This document shows, one piece after another, positions 52,135 to 60,483 of a stretch of 64,000 nt of DNA. Position 1 is the first letter of the stretch, and each line of letters starts with the position of its first letter. Source of the DNA: Spartobacteria bacterium (lineage in GTDB: Bacteria; Verrucomicrobiota; Kiritimatiellia; RZYC01); the NCBI GenBank assembly GCA_009930475.1, contig RZYC01000002.1, forward strand, positions 65,121 through 129,120. The letters are read 5' to 3'. Position numbers and translations under genes: made by a program. The notes under the pieces are model-generated. The model had not been told where the DNA came from. It searched no databases and saw only the letters and a list, made by a program, of their open reading frames with translations.

Positions 52135-52569
52135 TTATTCGCTGTTTGCAGTGCATGCAGGGCAATAGCCTCTAAACATGACACTGCGTGATAGAATGGT
52201 AAAATCCTGTAGATCAAGGGGAGCGACCACGTCATTCAAACGCTCATCAAATGTGTCAAAAACCTTTCCGCAACCGATACAGCGGAAATGATGATGATCA
52301 GACATATCAGCATCGTATCGACGAGGGTCGCCATCACCGGGCAATATATTCACCAGCCCCTTCTCTGCAAACGTGATAAGGGTTCTGTTGACGGTATCAA
52401 ACGAGAGTCCCGGGTATGCGGGACGCAGAGCCTTAAAAACCATATCGGCGGTGGGATGCACAGTTGTCCCGCAAAGAAAATCCCAAACAGCCATTCTCTG
52501 AGGCGTCGTTTTTAAACCCGCCTTCTTAAAAGGGCTTCTCACCAAATCTGCAGTTCTTTCATTTGTCAT
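52135..52569 (-). CDS. Fur/PerR-family peroxide or metal regulator
   Basis: A 144-residue Fur-family repressor. The winged helix starts LKTTPQRMAVWDFL and contains LSFDTVNRTLITFAEKG; the dimerisation domain has SDHHHFRCIGCGKVFD and YCPACTAN, a full pair of CxxC structural zinc sites. Pairing with rubrerythrin and a Fur/PerR-like palindrome upstream point to PerR-type control of peroxide defence, with likely autoregulation. A Fur-type iron role cannot be excluded. Confidence 0.9.
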   Translation of the reverse strand: MTNERTADLVRSPFKKAGLKTTPQRMAVWDFLCGTTVHPTADMVFKALRPAYPGLSFDTVNRTLITFAEKGLVNILPGDGDPRRYDADMSDHHHFRCIGCGKVFDTFDERLNDVVAPLDLQDFTILSRSVMFRGYCPACTANSE

Positions 52570-52607
52570 GGTTATTAATTAGGAATATTTCCTATTTAAG
52601 ACAAGAA

Positions 52608-52626
52608 GATAATTAGAATAATTATC
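52608..52626. promoter_or_regulatory. Fur/PerR-like operator
   Basis: GATAATTAG-A-ATAATTATC is a 9-1-9 inverted repeat with one mismatch, close to the Fur/PerR consensus. It lies 39 bases before the regulator start, with a further palindrome AGGAATATTTCCT at 52581-52593 nearer the gene. Confidence 0.75.
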
Positions 52627-52691
52627 CACTTCACCTAAACGAAATGAGAAAGGTGCATTTTGAGGGGCGAGGGATAAACCTAGAAAGGTTA

Positions 52692-52826
52692 TTAGGCTAT
52701 AGACTGTAGGCATAAAGGGCTCTACAGTAGCATATTGTCAACACAAAACTTGCAACCATATGGTTGCAAGCCCGTCGATTGCATCCTGTTGGTTTCCAAC
52801 CTATAGCCTAAATACCTACAGTCTAA
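52692..52826. repeat. Interleaved inverted repeats between perR-like gene and amylase gene
   Basis: TTAGGCTATAG (52692-52702) is the exact inverse of CTATAGCCTAA (52801-52811), and AGACTGTAGG (52701-52710) is the exact inverse of CCTACAGTCT (52815-52824). The two pairings are in a-b...a'-b' order, so they cannot both form in one simple hairpin. A related CTACAGGCTATAG word is at 51553-51565. Confidence 0.6.
52749..52770 (-). terminator. Palindrome, probable terminator of the giant amylase gene
   Basis: A perfect 22-bp palindrome with arms CTTGCAACCAT/ATGGTTGCAAG. On the minus strand it is followed by TTTTGTGTT and lies about 100 bases after the amylase stop, so it can end that transcript. 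An operator role is possible. Confidence 0.55.
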
Positions 52827-52868
52827 CTTCCTGTTCTGGGATAAAGCCCGCCCCCATAATAAAGAAAA

Positions 52869-55800
52869 CTAGGGACGAACACGCACGCGATAGAAACGAT
52901 TGGATTCGGTGGTTGAGTCAACCTGCGTCTGCGACTCACTGCCGGCGGTACGCAAGGCTCCAGCAGGCTGCCACGCGCCTTCGAGCAGATTGGTTCGATA
53001 TTCAACCAGATAATTCACGCCGGACTTGCTGGCCCAGTTGATATCGATCTGAGCTCCGTTCAGCTGCACACTGTTGATCTGCAGGACATCGGCGGCATCA
53101 TCGGGATCGGTTCCGCACAGATATTCCTGCTCGTTGCAGGCGCCATCGCCATCCTTGTCGCCGGTTGATCCGTTTACACCCGTCGCACTGTGGGGATCCA
53201 GTCCTTTGGCTATTTCCCAATCATTTGCCAGTCCATCCTTATCGAAGTCCCAATCGCTATGGACAGATCCAGCAAAACTTCCATCGGGATCTCTAGGATA
53301 ATCAGCGGCGACATCAATGAGTTTCAGGAACTGCATTTGCGTCCCTGCCCACACATCGCCGCTGAGTCCGACATACATGCCGTTTGCGATGATGTCCGCG
53401 CCGGTTCTGGGTGTATCCCAAATCAAATTGGTGGGCGTCGGTGATACCAGATCAGCAACGTTATAATTATGATCGGAAATGATACCAAACCAGTTCTTCC
53501 CCTGATAATCGGCATCCAGCGAGAACATGGCGGCGCGTTCCGTGGATGCCTGACAATCGTTATTCACAAAGACAAACACCACGTCCTGCTCGGCGGCCGA
53601 CACGCCGGGTGCTTCATATTTCGCCACGGCAAAGATTGATTCATCCTTTCCGCCACTGAGATGGGACAGGAAGTAGTCGTTCTGGCTTTGCAGTGCGGGA
53701 GACCGCAGGCGCGCGGTGTTGATGCGACCGTAGGCGCTGTTGAGTCCCGGCATGGCCGTTGATCCCTGATGCCATATACTGGTGATGCAGTTGTACCGTT
53801 TGAAATTGACGATGGATTTCCCAAAATTCAATTCGTATATTTCTGCATTATTGGCCGGATCGGTTCCATAATTATAATAGCGATAGGCTGAATCATAATT
53901 ATAGGTATCGTAGTCGTTCTGCATTCCGGCTTCCTGTCCGTAGAGAAGCATGGGCACACCGGCCACGGCACAAAGTTCCGCATAGGCGTACATCAGGCTG
54001 GGCTGATGGGACGTGGGCAGGACTTCGTCATGGCTGGTAAGGTTAAGCAGAATAGGTACATTATCAAAGGCGGCCTTACGTGTGGACAACTGATCTTGCG
54101 TAGGCGTTGTCCGTCGATCAGGGATAAACGCGGAGGTCGGCGCACTGCCGCCATTGAATTCTGCAAAGAACGTATTTCTCCAGTAGAAGACGAGATTTTC
54201 GTTAAGAATATCGAAGTGACGCGCAGAACGATAACCAACCCCATGACGATTAGAATCACTGACGGTGGCATAGCCATCCAGTGACTCCGCCATAAAGAGG
54301 AAATCCCATTTTATGCTTCTGGTTTTATTAATGGTGTATTCCCAGAAAGCGGACGGCAATCCCTGTGCGAAATCGCAGCGCAGTCCGTCAATCCCTTTGT
54401 AGGACTCATTTTTAGGCGTTCCGGCGGGATGGCCGGTTTTTTCCAGCCAGTAGCGCGGATAACCCGAGAAATACTGCCACACTTCTTTGGCCTGTGTATC
54501 GAGGGGATCGGTACGATCTTCTTCCAGCAGATAACGCTTGGCCCAGGCACTGCGCCAGCGTTCACTTTCGGCAAAATCCTGTCCCTGCCCCTGCACAAGG
54601 CAGTCATAGGTGCCAAAGTTGAATTCGGCGGCATCGCTCCATTTATTGAAATCAATACGATCGGGCGCGGCACCGATATCGGTGGTCGACTGACTTCCAT
54701 AATACGTCGCATGCTCCCCGTAATCCCCATTATTGGCATACCATCCGGGACGAATGTCGCGAATAAGATCGGTGGCATTGGTTGCCCAGTCGAACATATC
54801 CACGCCGACATCACCGATTTCGCAGTCCCATGCACTATGGTTAAAGGTTCCGTCCAGCATGACGCCGACGCCGCAGGCATCGTAGGCCGCGACAAAGTTG
54901 ACGAATTCGGCCATGGACTGACTTCCGTCGCCGGTATAGGGCTCGCCGAGCACGCTGTTTACCTTCCAGTAGTTACGCACCGCATAAGGACTGCCGGGAT
55001 CGTAGTCGGCACCGGTGAGCGGATCCGTCTGCCGATTATCGGAACCGATGGGATGAACAGGCTGGAGCCATACCATATTGACTGCGAGTTCCTGGAAATA
55101 GTTAGTGTTGATGCGATCCGGACGATCCTGATTGACCACATACATATCTTCGAAGGTGCTGCGACCGTAGAAGGTGGCATTGGTCGCCTCAGCCGTCATA
55201 GGATTCACTTCATACATGGTAACCTGCAGTGCTTTGGTCGGCGAAACGACCACCGCGCAATCACGGCGTAAGGCATGATCGGTATAATACACATAATCAC
55301 CGCCATTCACGCGATAACGTGCATTGATACGATAGGCTCCACACCTTGATACAAGCAAAGTGACACCATAGGATCCATCCCCGTTATCGCTCATAGTATA
55401 GGCGCGATAATAGGTTGCATCGCTGGCGGTGGTCACTGAATCCGGCTCCTCGTCGCCCGGCATCACCGCGAAGTCACGACGATTGAGATTGGAGAAAAGT
55501 TCCACATCGCTCACCCGATTGGTACCGGCATTGGGCCAGAGCGTGACAGCGATAGATTCCTGATCACGAGCCAGTTCATTCACGAAGAAACGGCGCAGAT
55601 CATAATTCGCATCACGGGTATCCCCGTTCACGGTGGTTTCCATGTACGGGGCTCCATTATCAAAGGTGCCGTCGCCATCGTCATCACGAACACTGGCGAT
55701 TTCTATGCGCTGGAATTCCATGATTTCCAAATCGTTGTTTGCACCGCCCCAGGTTGCAGGAACCTGACGAACCATACCGCCACCCGTATTATTCTGATAA

Positions 55801-58800
55801 ACAACGGCGGCAATGTAGAGGTGATCCGGAACCGAGCCGAAGGTATCCAGCAGATTGAAAGAACATTCATAGGCCCCGCCCGGCTTGCTGGTCGCTACGC
55901 CGGTGACGTTGTTCTGATACGTAATTTCGGTATCCCCTTCGGTGGCGAAGTAGGGACTGCTGCTCTGGTCGAAGAACGCATAGCCATTCTTATCCCAGGG
56001 CGACGGCGCACCATTTCCCAGCTCTTTGGTGACAAAGATAAAGGAATCGTTCCATTCTTCCGATGCAGTGGCGACATAAAGATCGGTTCCCTTGATTGCT
56101 ACGTAGAGATTGGTGTAGTCGCCCACATCCACGACTTTGTATCCCTCGGAATCGAAGACTCCATCCATGACAAAACCTTTTGGAACAACGCCCTGTACGG
56201 TTATCTGCCAATCATTCTGACTGTTGTTATCCCAGGTATCGACGCCATCGGTAAACACAAAGTCCACCGACGTGGCACCAGCCGGCACCAGATAATCCGC
56301 CGTCCAGTATCCGTTTTCATCATCCCATGTCATAGCAATGGTTTCCGCATCCTGCCATTCCCCCATGGTACGTTTGGAATGTCCGATGACCAGATTAACC
56401 GCCTCGGCATTCTGCAACGATCCGTCATTGGGCTTGTAAGTAACTGTAAAGGTTTTTTCACGCTGCGCCGGCATGGGTGTGCATACGATCTCTGCCGGCA
56501 CCATGGGCGTGCCTTCGGGATGGCTGTCGGAACGATAAATGTCATAGGTGTAGATATTCGTGCTTTCTACGTAGCCGGCATAGACTTCCTGATAATTGCT
56601 GTAGCCATCGCCGTCGAAGTCGTTCTGATCATCCCACTGCCCATTGTAGAATGTGGAATGGTTATAGGGATTCAGGCGTGACCAGTTTTCCCACCACTCC
56701 GGGATACAGTTCTGGTTGTCGTCGCCGGGGATTTTCTCATCCGGTATGGCATTCTGATCAAAGAAAGGAATTTCAACGTTATCAGGAATAGAATCACCAT
56801 CGGAATCGATGACATGCTGACCGTAGAGATTGAATACAACACGTGTAGAACAGCGACTGGTGACACCGGCATCGACGCGTACGGCTTCAAAGAAATGCGG
56901 TCCATTAACGAAGTTGCCCCAGAGATGATTGGTTTCAACCCACGGATGAAAATCGCGGTAGACGACCTCACCATTAAATATATTGCTATAGGATCCGCCA
57001 TTGAAGGGCAGTTCATAGCCATCCCAGTAAAGTTTAACATCGTCAGGGGAACCGGGTGCACTGACACCCGTAGTAAAGAACGGCACTTCTATCTGCGCAT
57101 CTTCGTTATGAGAAATGGCAATACTCTGGCTGTTGCCGGCCACGGAGAAGACCCGCGTGCAGACACTGGTGTTGATCACCGCGCGAGGGCTGCCCCAATC
57201 CGCTTCTGTGGCGGTAATCACTGCGGTATGGGATCCGGCCGACAGCTCCGGCAGATTGTATTTCCAGGAACCCTTCATAATCTCATCCGCAGGCTCTGCG
57301 CTTCCGCCGTCCAGTGCCACACTGACTTCATAGGCCGTAAAATCTGTATTATTGATGACCATAACATTCTGGCCGATGATCGTTTCACCATCGGCAGGAA
57401 ACGGGATATCGAGTTCGGGGCCGTGCAGGTCAACGTAAACCACCTCGGTGGCGGTGTTGAAACGCGCCGGGGCCGTTCCATCAGGAAAGGTCGAATAAGC
57501 ACGAACCTTGATGGCATTGAGTCCTTCAGGAATCTTGGTCGCCGCATCGGAAACGGCCAGCGACCAAGATGTATCCGATCCGCTCATCTCCTCAAAATCG
57601 GCCGTGATCAGCAGCGTGTGATTGGTATAGTGCGCACCCGTTCCAACCTGTGTCGTTCCGCCGCCCCATTTGAGGCAAACTTTTTGCGCAGAAGCACCGC
57701 TCAATGTGGCGTCTACAGAAAAATTATTAGCAGTGATGCGCTTAAGCGTGCGCGCCTTGTCCTCGCCATGTACCCCGCCGGGAACAATCCAGTCCATGGA
57801 CCCGGCTCCGGGAATAGTAAAGGATACCTCAGGCGTATAGGGCGCATAATACACCCAGCCCTGTCCATAGTTTCCGGGAACGGTGATATATACTTTGCCG
57901 CCGTCATACACGGTGACATCACCTGCGGAACCGGTGTAGTCCTTCAAAACCGTTCCATCGGCAAAGGACGTCTGGACTTCGTGACTGATATCGCTTCCGG
58001 AGTCATTCATTGCGACCAGCAATATGGCTTCACCGGAATCGGGAGATCCGTTACTATTCAGATCATCGAACCGTTCCAGAGCGAGGAAATCGGAATCCGA
58101 CCAGCGATTATATTCCTTTCCCCATGCAAAATTATTGTGCACCCACACCATATTTTGGATTTTGCCACCATTATCGCCGAGAGCATAATCATCGTACCCG
58201 GGAATCATCCAGGTGCGGTTGTCCTCTTTGTCCTTCCACTCGATATTTTTGCCGGTGAAATACACCATGGGCAACCCGATGTGCGACAGCGTGTAGGCAT
58301 AACCCAGATCAACGTTATCCGCAGGACCTTCGTCATGACCCCAGATATACATGACGCCCTTTTCCGGACCGAAATCGGTGCCGTATCCGTAGAAGGCACC
58401 AATATTTCCTTTAAGCGCATTATCTGCCGTTTTCTTGATGCCATAGTCGAGAAAACGCATGGGATTCTTGTCGGCCCAATACGTAAGATCGCTCCAGTGA
58501 CTGAGGATCTCGGCGAATATCAAGCTGTGATCGCGTTTGATGTAATTCTGAAAGACCTGCGCGTTATCGTTACGCTCGTCATCAGGAATACCGCGACGTA
58601 TACCGGTATTCCATTGCGCTTCGTGCAGGAACCCATCGGTACCGTTGCCAAAAAACTCCCAGGGGGTGTGCTTGCCGGCATCCAGACGCAGGCCGTCATA
58701 ATCAATGGCATCACCCAGCCAGCTGATCCAGCGGTACAGCATATCGGCGGCTTTTTCATCGTCATAACCGGCATGGGTTTCCGGGTTATAATAGGGATAG

Positions 58801-59474
58801 CGGTCATATTGCCCGATGTGACGTGTAAAGCTTTCGCCTGCTACAAATCCTGGGCCATTGGGCGCGGTAAAACGATGGGCTGTATCCCAAAAGCGTGTTA
58901 ACTTGTTATCTTCTGTACGTATATCGATCAGAGAGCAGAGATCCTGATACATGGTTCCGCCATAGCCGTTATCGGCCGACCACTGATCCATGCGCGGCGC
59001 ACGTTTATAATTGAGTCCATTACAGTAGCCCGCTTCATACCAGACATGAAAATCGGTGGGGCGCATACCGGGATATTCGCGAAAGTCCGGACCGTTTCCG
59101 TTATGATTCATCACAATATCAGGGATGATCTTCACATCGCACTGATGCATGTTGTCCACCATGTTACGGAGCGATCCACGTGTTCCATAACGAGTGGCGC
59201 GCGATCCGCGCTGCGGCACATCACCAATATCAAATCGATCGTATAAACTGTAGCCCACATTGCCCCAAATGGTTCCCGTGCCAGTGGGTGCTTTGGTCGG
59301 CGGAGGACACCATATATAAGAATAACCGGTTTCCGCGACTTCCGGTATACGGCGATACATCTCATCCCATTCCGTTTCAAACCACTGGAGCATCACCTCG
59401 GCACTGACCGGCAGAACCATCAGTAGTACATTTGATAGTGAAGCGAGTAAAACGCTCAACTTTTTCTTCATCAT
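52869..59474 (-). CDS. Giant secreted double-GH13 alpha-amylase-family protein
   Basis: About 2201 residues from the proposed ATG at 59474 (GGAG eight bases upstream; a longer frame begins at 59582). A signal peptide ends near VSA (24). The first GH13 barrel (about 27-470) has D265 in DGLRLDAG, E322 in IFAEIL and H380-D381 in WGHDEG. The middle holds beta-sandwich domains, a calcium-type DSDGDSIPD and DFDGDGYSNYQE block and a segment like starch-binding CBM25/53 (VDFVFTDGVDTWDNN). The second GH13 barrel (about 1480-2040) has D1701 in DGLRCDFA, E1730 in MAESLD and H1815-D1816 in TSHDEV. The C-terminus has DFDKDGLANDWE and DKDGDGACNEQE loops and a final beta domain ending FYRVRVRP. It should degrade starch-like polymers outside the cell. 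Confidence 0.9.
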   Translation of the reverse strand: MMKKKLSVLLASLSNVLLMVLPVSAEVMLQWFETEWDEMYRRIPEVAETGYSYIWCPPPTKAPTGTGTIWGNVGYSLYDRFDIGDVPQRGSRATRYGTRGSLRNMVDNMHQCDVKIIPDIVMNHNGNGPDFREYPGMRPTDFHVWYEAGYCNGLNYKRAPRMDQWSADNGYGGTMYQDLCSLIDIRTEDNKLTRFWDTAHRFTAPNGPGFVAGESFTRHIGQYDRYPYYNPETHAGYDDEKAADMLYRWISWLGDAIDYDGLRLDAGKHTPWEFFGNGTDGFLHEAQWNTGIRRGIPDDERNDNAQVFQNYIKRDHSLIFAEILSHWSDLTYWADKNPMRFLDYGIKKTADNALKGNIGAFYGYGTDFGPEKGVMYIWGHDEGPADNVDLGYAYTLSHIGLPMVYFTGKNIEWKDKEDNRTWMIPGYDDYALGDNGGKIQNMVWVHNNFAWGKEYNRWSDSDFLALERFDDLNSNGSPDSGEAILLVAMNDSGSDISHEVQTSFADGTVLKDYTGSAGDVTVYDGGKVYITVPGNYGQGWVYYAPYTPEVSFTIPGAGSMDWIVPGGVHGEDKARTLKRITANNFSVDATLSGASAQKVCLKWGGGTTQVGTGAHYTNHTLLITADFEEMSGSDTSWSLAVSDAATKIPEGLNAIKVRAYSTFPDGTAPARFNTATEVVYVDLHGPELDIPFPADGETIIGQNVMVINNTDFTAYEVSVALDGGSAEPADEIMKGSWKYNLPELSAGSHTAVITATEADWGSPRAVINTSVCTRVFSVAGNSQSIAISHNEDAQIEVPFFTTGVSAPGSPDDVKLYWDGYELPFNGGSYSNIFNGEVVYRDFHPWVETNHLWGNFVNGPHFFEAVRVDAGVTSRCSTRVVFNLYGQHVIDSDGDSIPDNVEIPFFDQNAIPDEKIPGDDNQNCIPEWWENWSRLNPYNHSTFYNGQWDDQNDFDGDGYSNYQEVYAGYVESTNIYTYDIYRSDSHPEGTPMVPAEIVCTPMPAQREKTFTVTYKPNDGSLQNAEAVNLVIGHSKRTMGEWQDAETIAMTWDDENGYWTADYLVPAGATSVDFVFTDGVDTWDNNSQNDWQITVQGVVPKGFVMDGVFDSEGYKVVDVGDYTNLYVAIKGTDLYVATASEEWNDSFIFVTKELGNGAPSPWDKNGYAFFDQSSSPYFATEGDTEITYQNNVTGVATSKPGGAYECSFNLLDTFGSVPDHLYIAAVVYQNNTGGGMVRQVPATWGGANNDLEIMEFQRIEIASVRDDDGDGTFDNGAPYMETTVNGDTRDANYDLRRFFVNELARDQESIAVTLWPNAGTNRVSDVELFSNLNRRDFAVMPGDEEPDSVTTASDATYYRAYTMSDNGDGSYGVTLLVSRCGAYRINARYRVNGGDYVYYTDHALRRDCAVVVSPTKALQVTMYEVNPMTAEATNATFYGRSTFEDMYVVNQDRPDRINTNYFQELAVNMVWLQPVHPIGSDNRQTDPLTGADYDPGSPYAVRNYWKVNSVLGEPYTGDGSQSMAEFVNFVAAYDACGVGVMLDGTFNHSAWDCEIGDVGVDMFDWATNATDLIRDIRPGWYANNGDYGEHATYYGSQSTTDIGAAPDRIDFNKWSDAAEFNFGTYDCLVQGQGQDFAESERWRSAWAKRYLLEEDRTDPLDTQAKEVWQYFSGYPRYWLEKTGHPAGTPKNESYKGIDGLRCDFAQGLPSAFWEYTINKTRSIKWDFLFMAESLDGYATVSDSNRHGVGYRSARHFDILNENLVFYWRNTFFAEFNGGSAPTSAFIPDRRTTPTQDQLSTRKAAFDNVPILLNLTSHDEVLPTSHQPSLMYAYAELCAVAGVPMLLYGQEAGMQNDYDTYNYDSAYRYYNYGTDPANNAEIYELNFGKSIVNFKRYNCITSIWHQGSTAMPGLNSAYGRINTARLRSPALQSQNDYFLSHLSGGKDESIFAVAKYEAPGVSAAEQDVVFVFVNNDCQASTERAAMFSLDADYQGKNWFGIISDHNYNVADLVSPTPTNLIWDTPRTGADIIANGMYVGLSGDVWAGTQMQFLKLIDVAADYPRDPDGSFAGSVHSDWDFDKDGLANDWEIAKGLDPHSATGVNGSTGDKDGDGACNEQEYLCGTDPDDAADVLQINSVQLNGAQIDINWASKSGVNYLVEYRTNLLEGAWQPAGALRTAGSESQTQVDSTTESNRFYRVRVRP

Positions 59475-59828
59475 TTCGATATCTCCATGGACTGTTTTTT
59501 GATAGAACAACACGCTCTTATTAAGATATGAAACCAGTTTATCTTTCAAGGCGATTTTGCACATTTCTAACACACCAATCATCGTACAATAACTAACTTA
59601 TTGACATATAACGTATTGCATATAGATCGTTTAGTATACCGTTTTACCAATATGTATTTATTCCGCCTTCATCCGCGTCACCATCCGCGATATTCTACAT
59701 AATCAGTAAAAGATTTCGCATAATAGACATTAGATCCTGCATTTATACGCGTTTATGATTGCTTTTCTTCCATTTGCACCCTATTTATCGCAAATAATTT
59801 TGTTAGAATTGTCAACATGGAGCAGAAC
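59475..59828. other. Divergent regulatory region between amylase and HTH-EIIA genes
   Basis: An A+T-rich 354-base stretch holding both promoters. A TTGACA is at 59601-59606 on the plus strand, but without a well-spaced -10. On the minus strand a TATACT begins near 59656. No clear operator palindrome or RNA was recognised. Confidence 0.4.
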
Positions 59829-60482
59829 ATGCCAGATCATGAAATAATGACGGTAGAAGAAGTCGCCGCGTACTTGCGGGTCTCCGAAAGAACGGTATAT
59901 GAATGGGCTCAGCGTAGCGAAATACCATGCGGAAAACTGGGTTCAACGTGGCGCTTCCGTCGCAATGAAGTAGAAAAATGGGTCAATCAACGTTTGGGTC
60001 AACAGCCGGCGCCGACCAAACACACGACCGCATCGGTCGCTGGTTTGCTGCGACGCGAAAACACCTTGATGTTTCACGAGATCAACAAACGCGACTGCTT
60101 GAATGCGCTGATTGACTGTCTGGCAAAAATGCCGGAAGTCACCGACCGCACCGCACTGGAACGCGGCATCAATCATCGCGAAGAACTGATGAGCACTGGA
60201 ATCGGTCTGGGACTAGGTGTTCCTCATGTACGTCTCGAATCCATCACCGATATCGCTGTCGCCGTCGCCGTCTCCAAGACTCCGATCGCCGACTACGTAT
60301 CGCTGGACAATCAGCCGGTACAGGTTGTCTTCATGATTGCCGCCGGACGGGAACAGCATGCACAGCACATCAAACTGCTGTCATCGCTCAGCTTTCTGTT
60401 CAAAAACGAACAGTTCCGCAACAGCATCATCGAATCCAAAGATGCGGACGCCATTTTTAACCTATTAATCGAGCAGAGCTGA
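59829..60482 (+). CDS. Helix-turn-helix (excisionase-type) plus PTS EIIA domain protein
   Basis: A 217-residue protein. The N-terminus is a MerR/excisionase-like HTH (MTVEEVAAYLRVSERTVYEWAQRSEIPCGKLG, then WRFRRNEVEKWV), followed by a linker and a type-2 EIIA domain with the phosphohistidine in GVPHVRL (H133). The start at 59829 has GGAG six bases upstream, better than the ATG at 59817. It ends one base before the antiporter gene, so they are coupled. The fusion suggests a DNA-binding sensor of PTS phosphorylation state, possibly controlling its own operon. Confidence 0.82.
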   Translation: MPDHEIMTVEEVAAYLRVSERTVYEWAQRSEIPCGKLGSTWRFRRNEVEKWVNQRLGQQPAPTKHTTASVAGLLRRENTLMFHEINKRDCLNALIDCLAKMPEVTDRTALERGINHREELMSTGIGLGLGVPHVRLESITDIAVAVAVSKTPIADYVSLDNQPVQVVFMIAAGREQHAQHIKLLSSLSFLFKNEQFRNSIIESKDADAIFNLLIEQS

Positions 60483-60483
60483 T

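Noticed and set aside
54429-58901. Long plus-strand open frames opposite the amylase gene
   Set aside because: No family motifs, no ribosome binding sites, and they mirror codon bias of a well-supported gene on the other strand.
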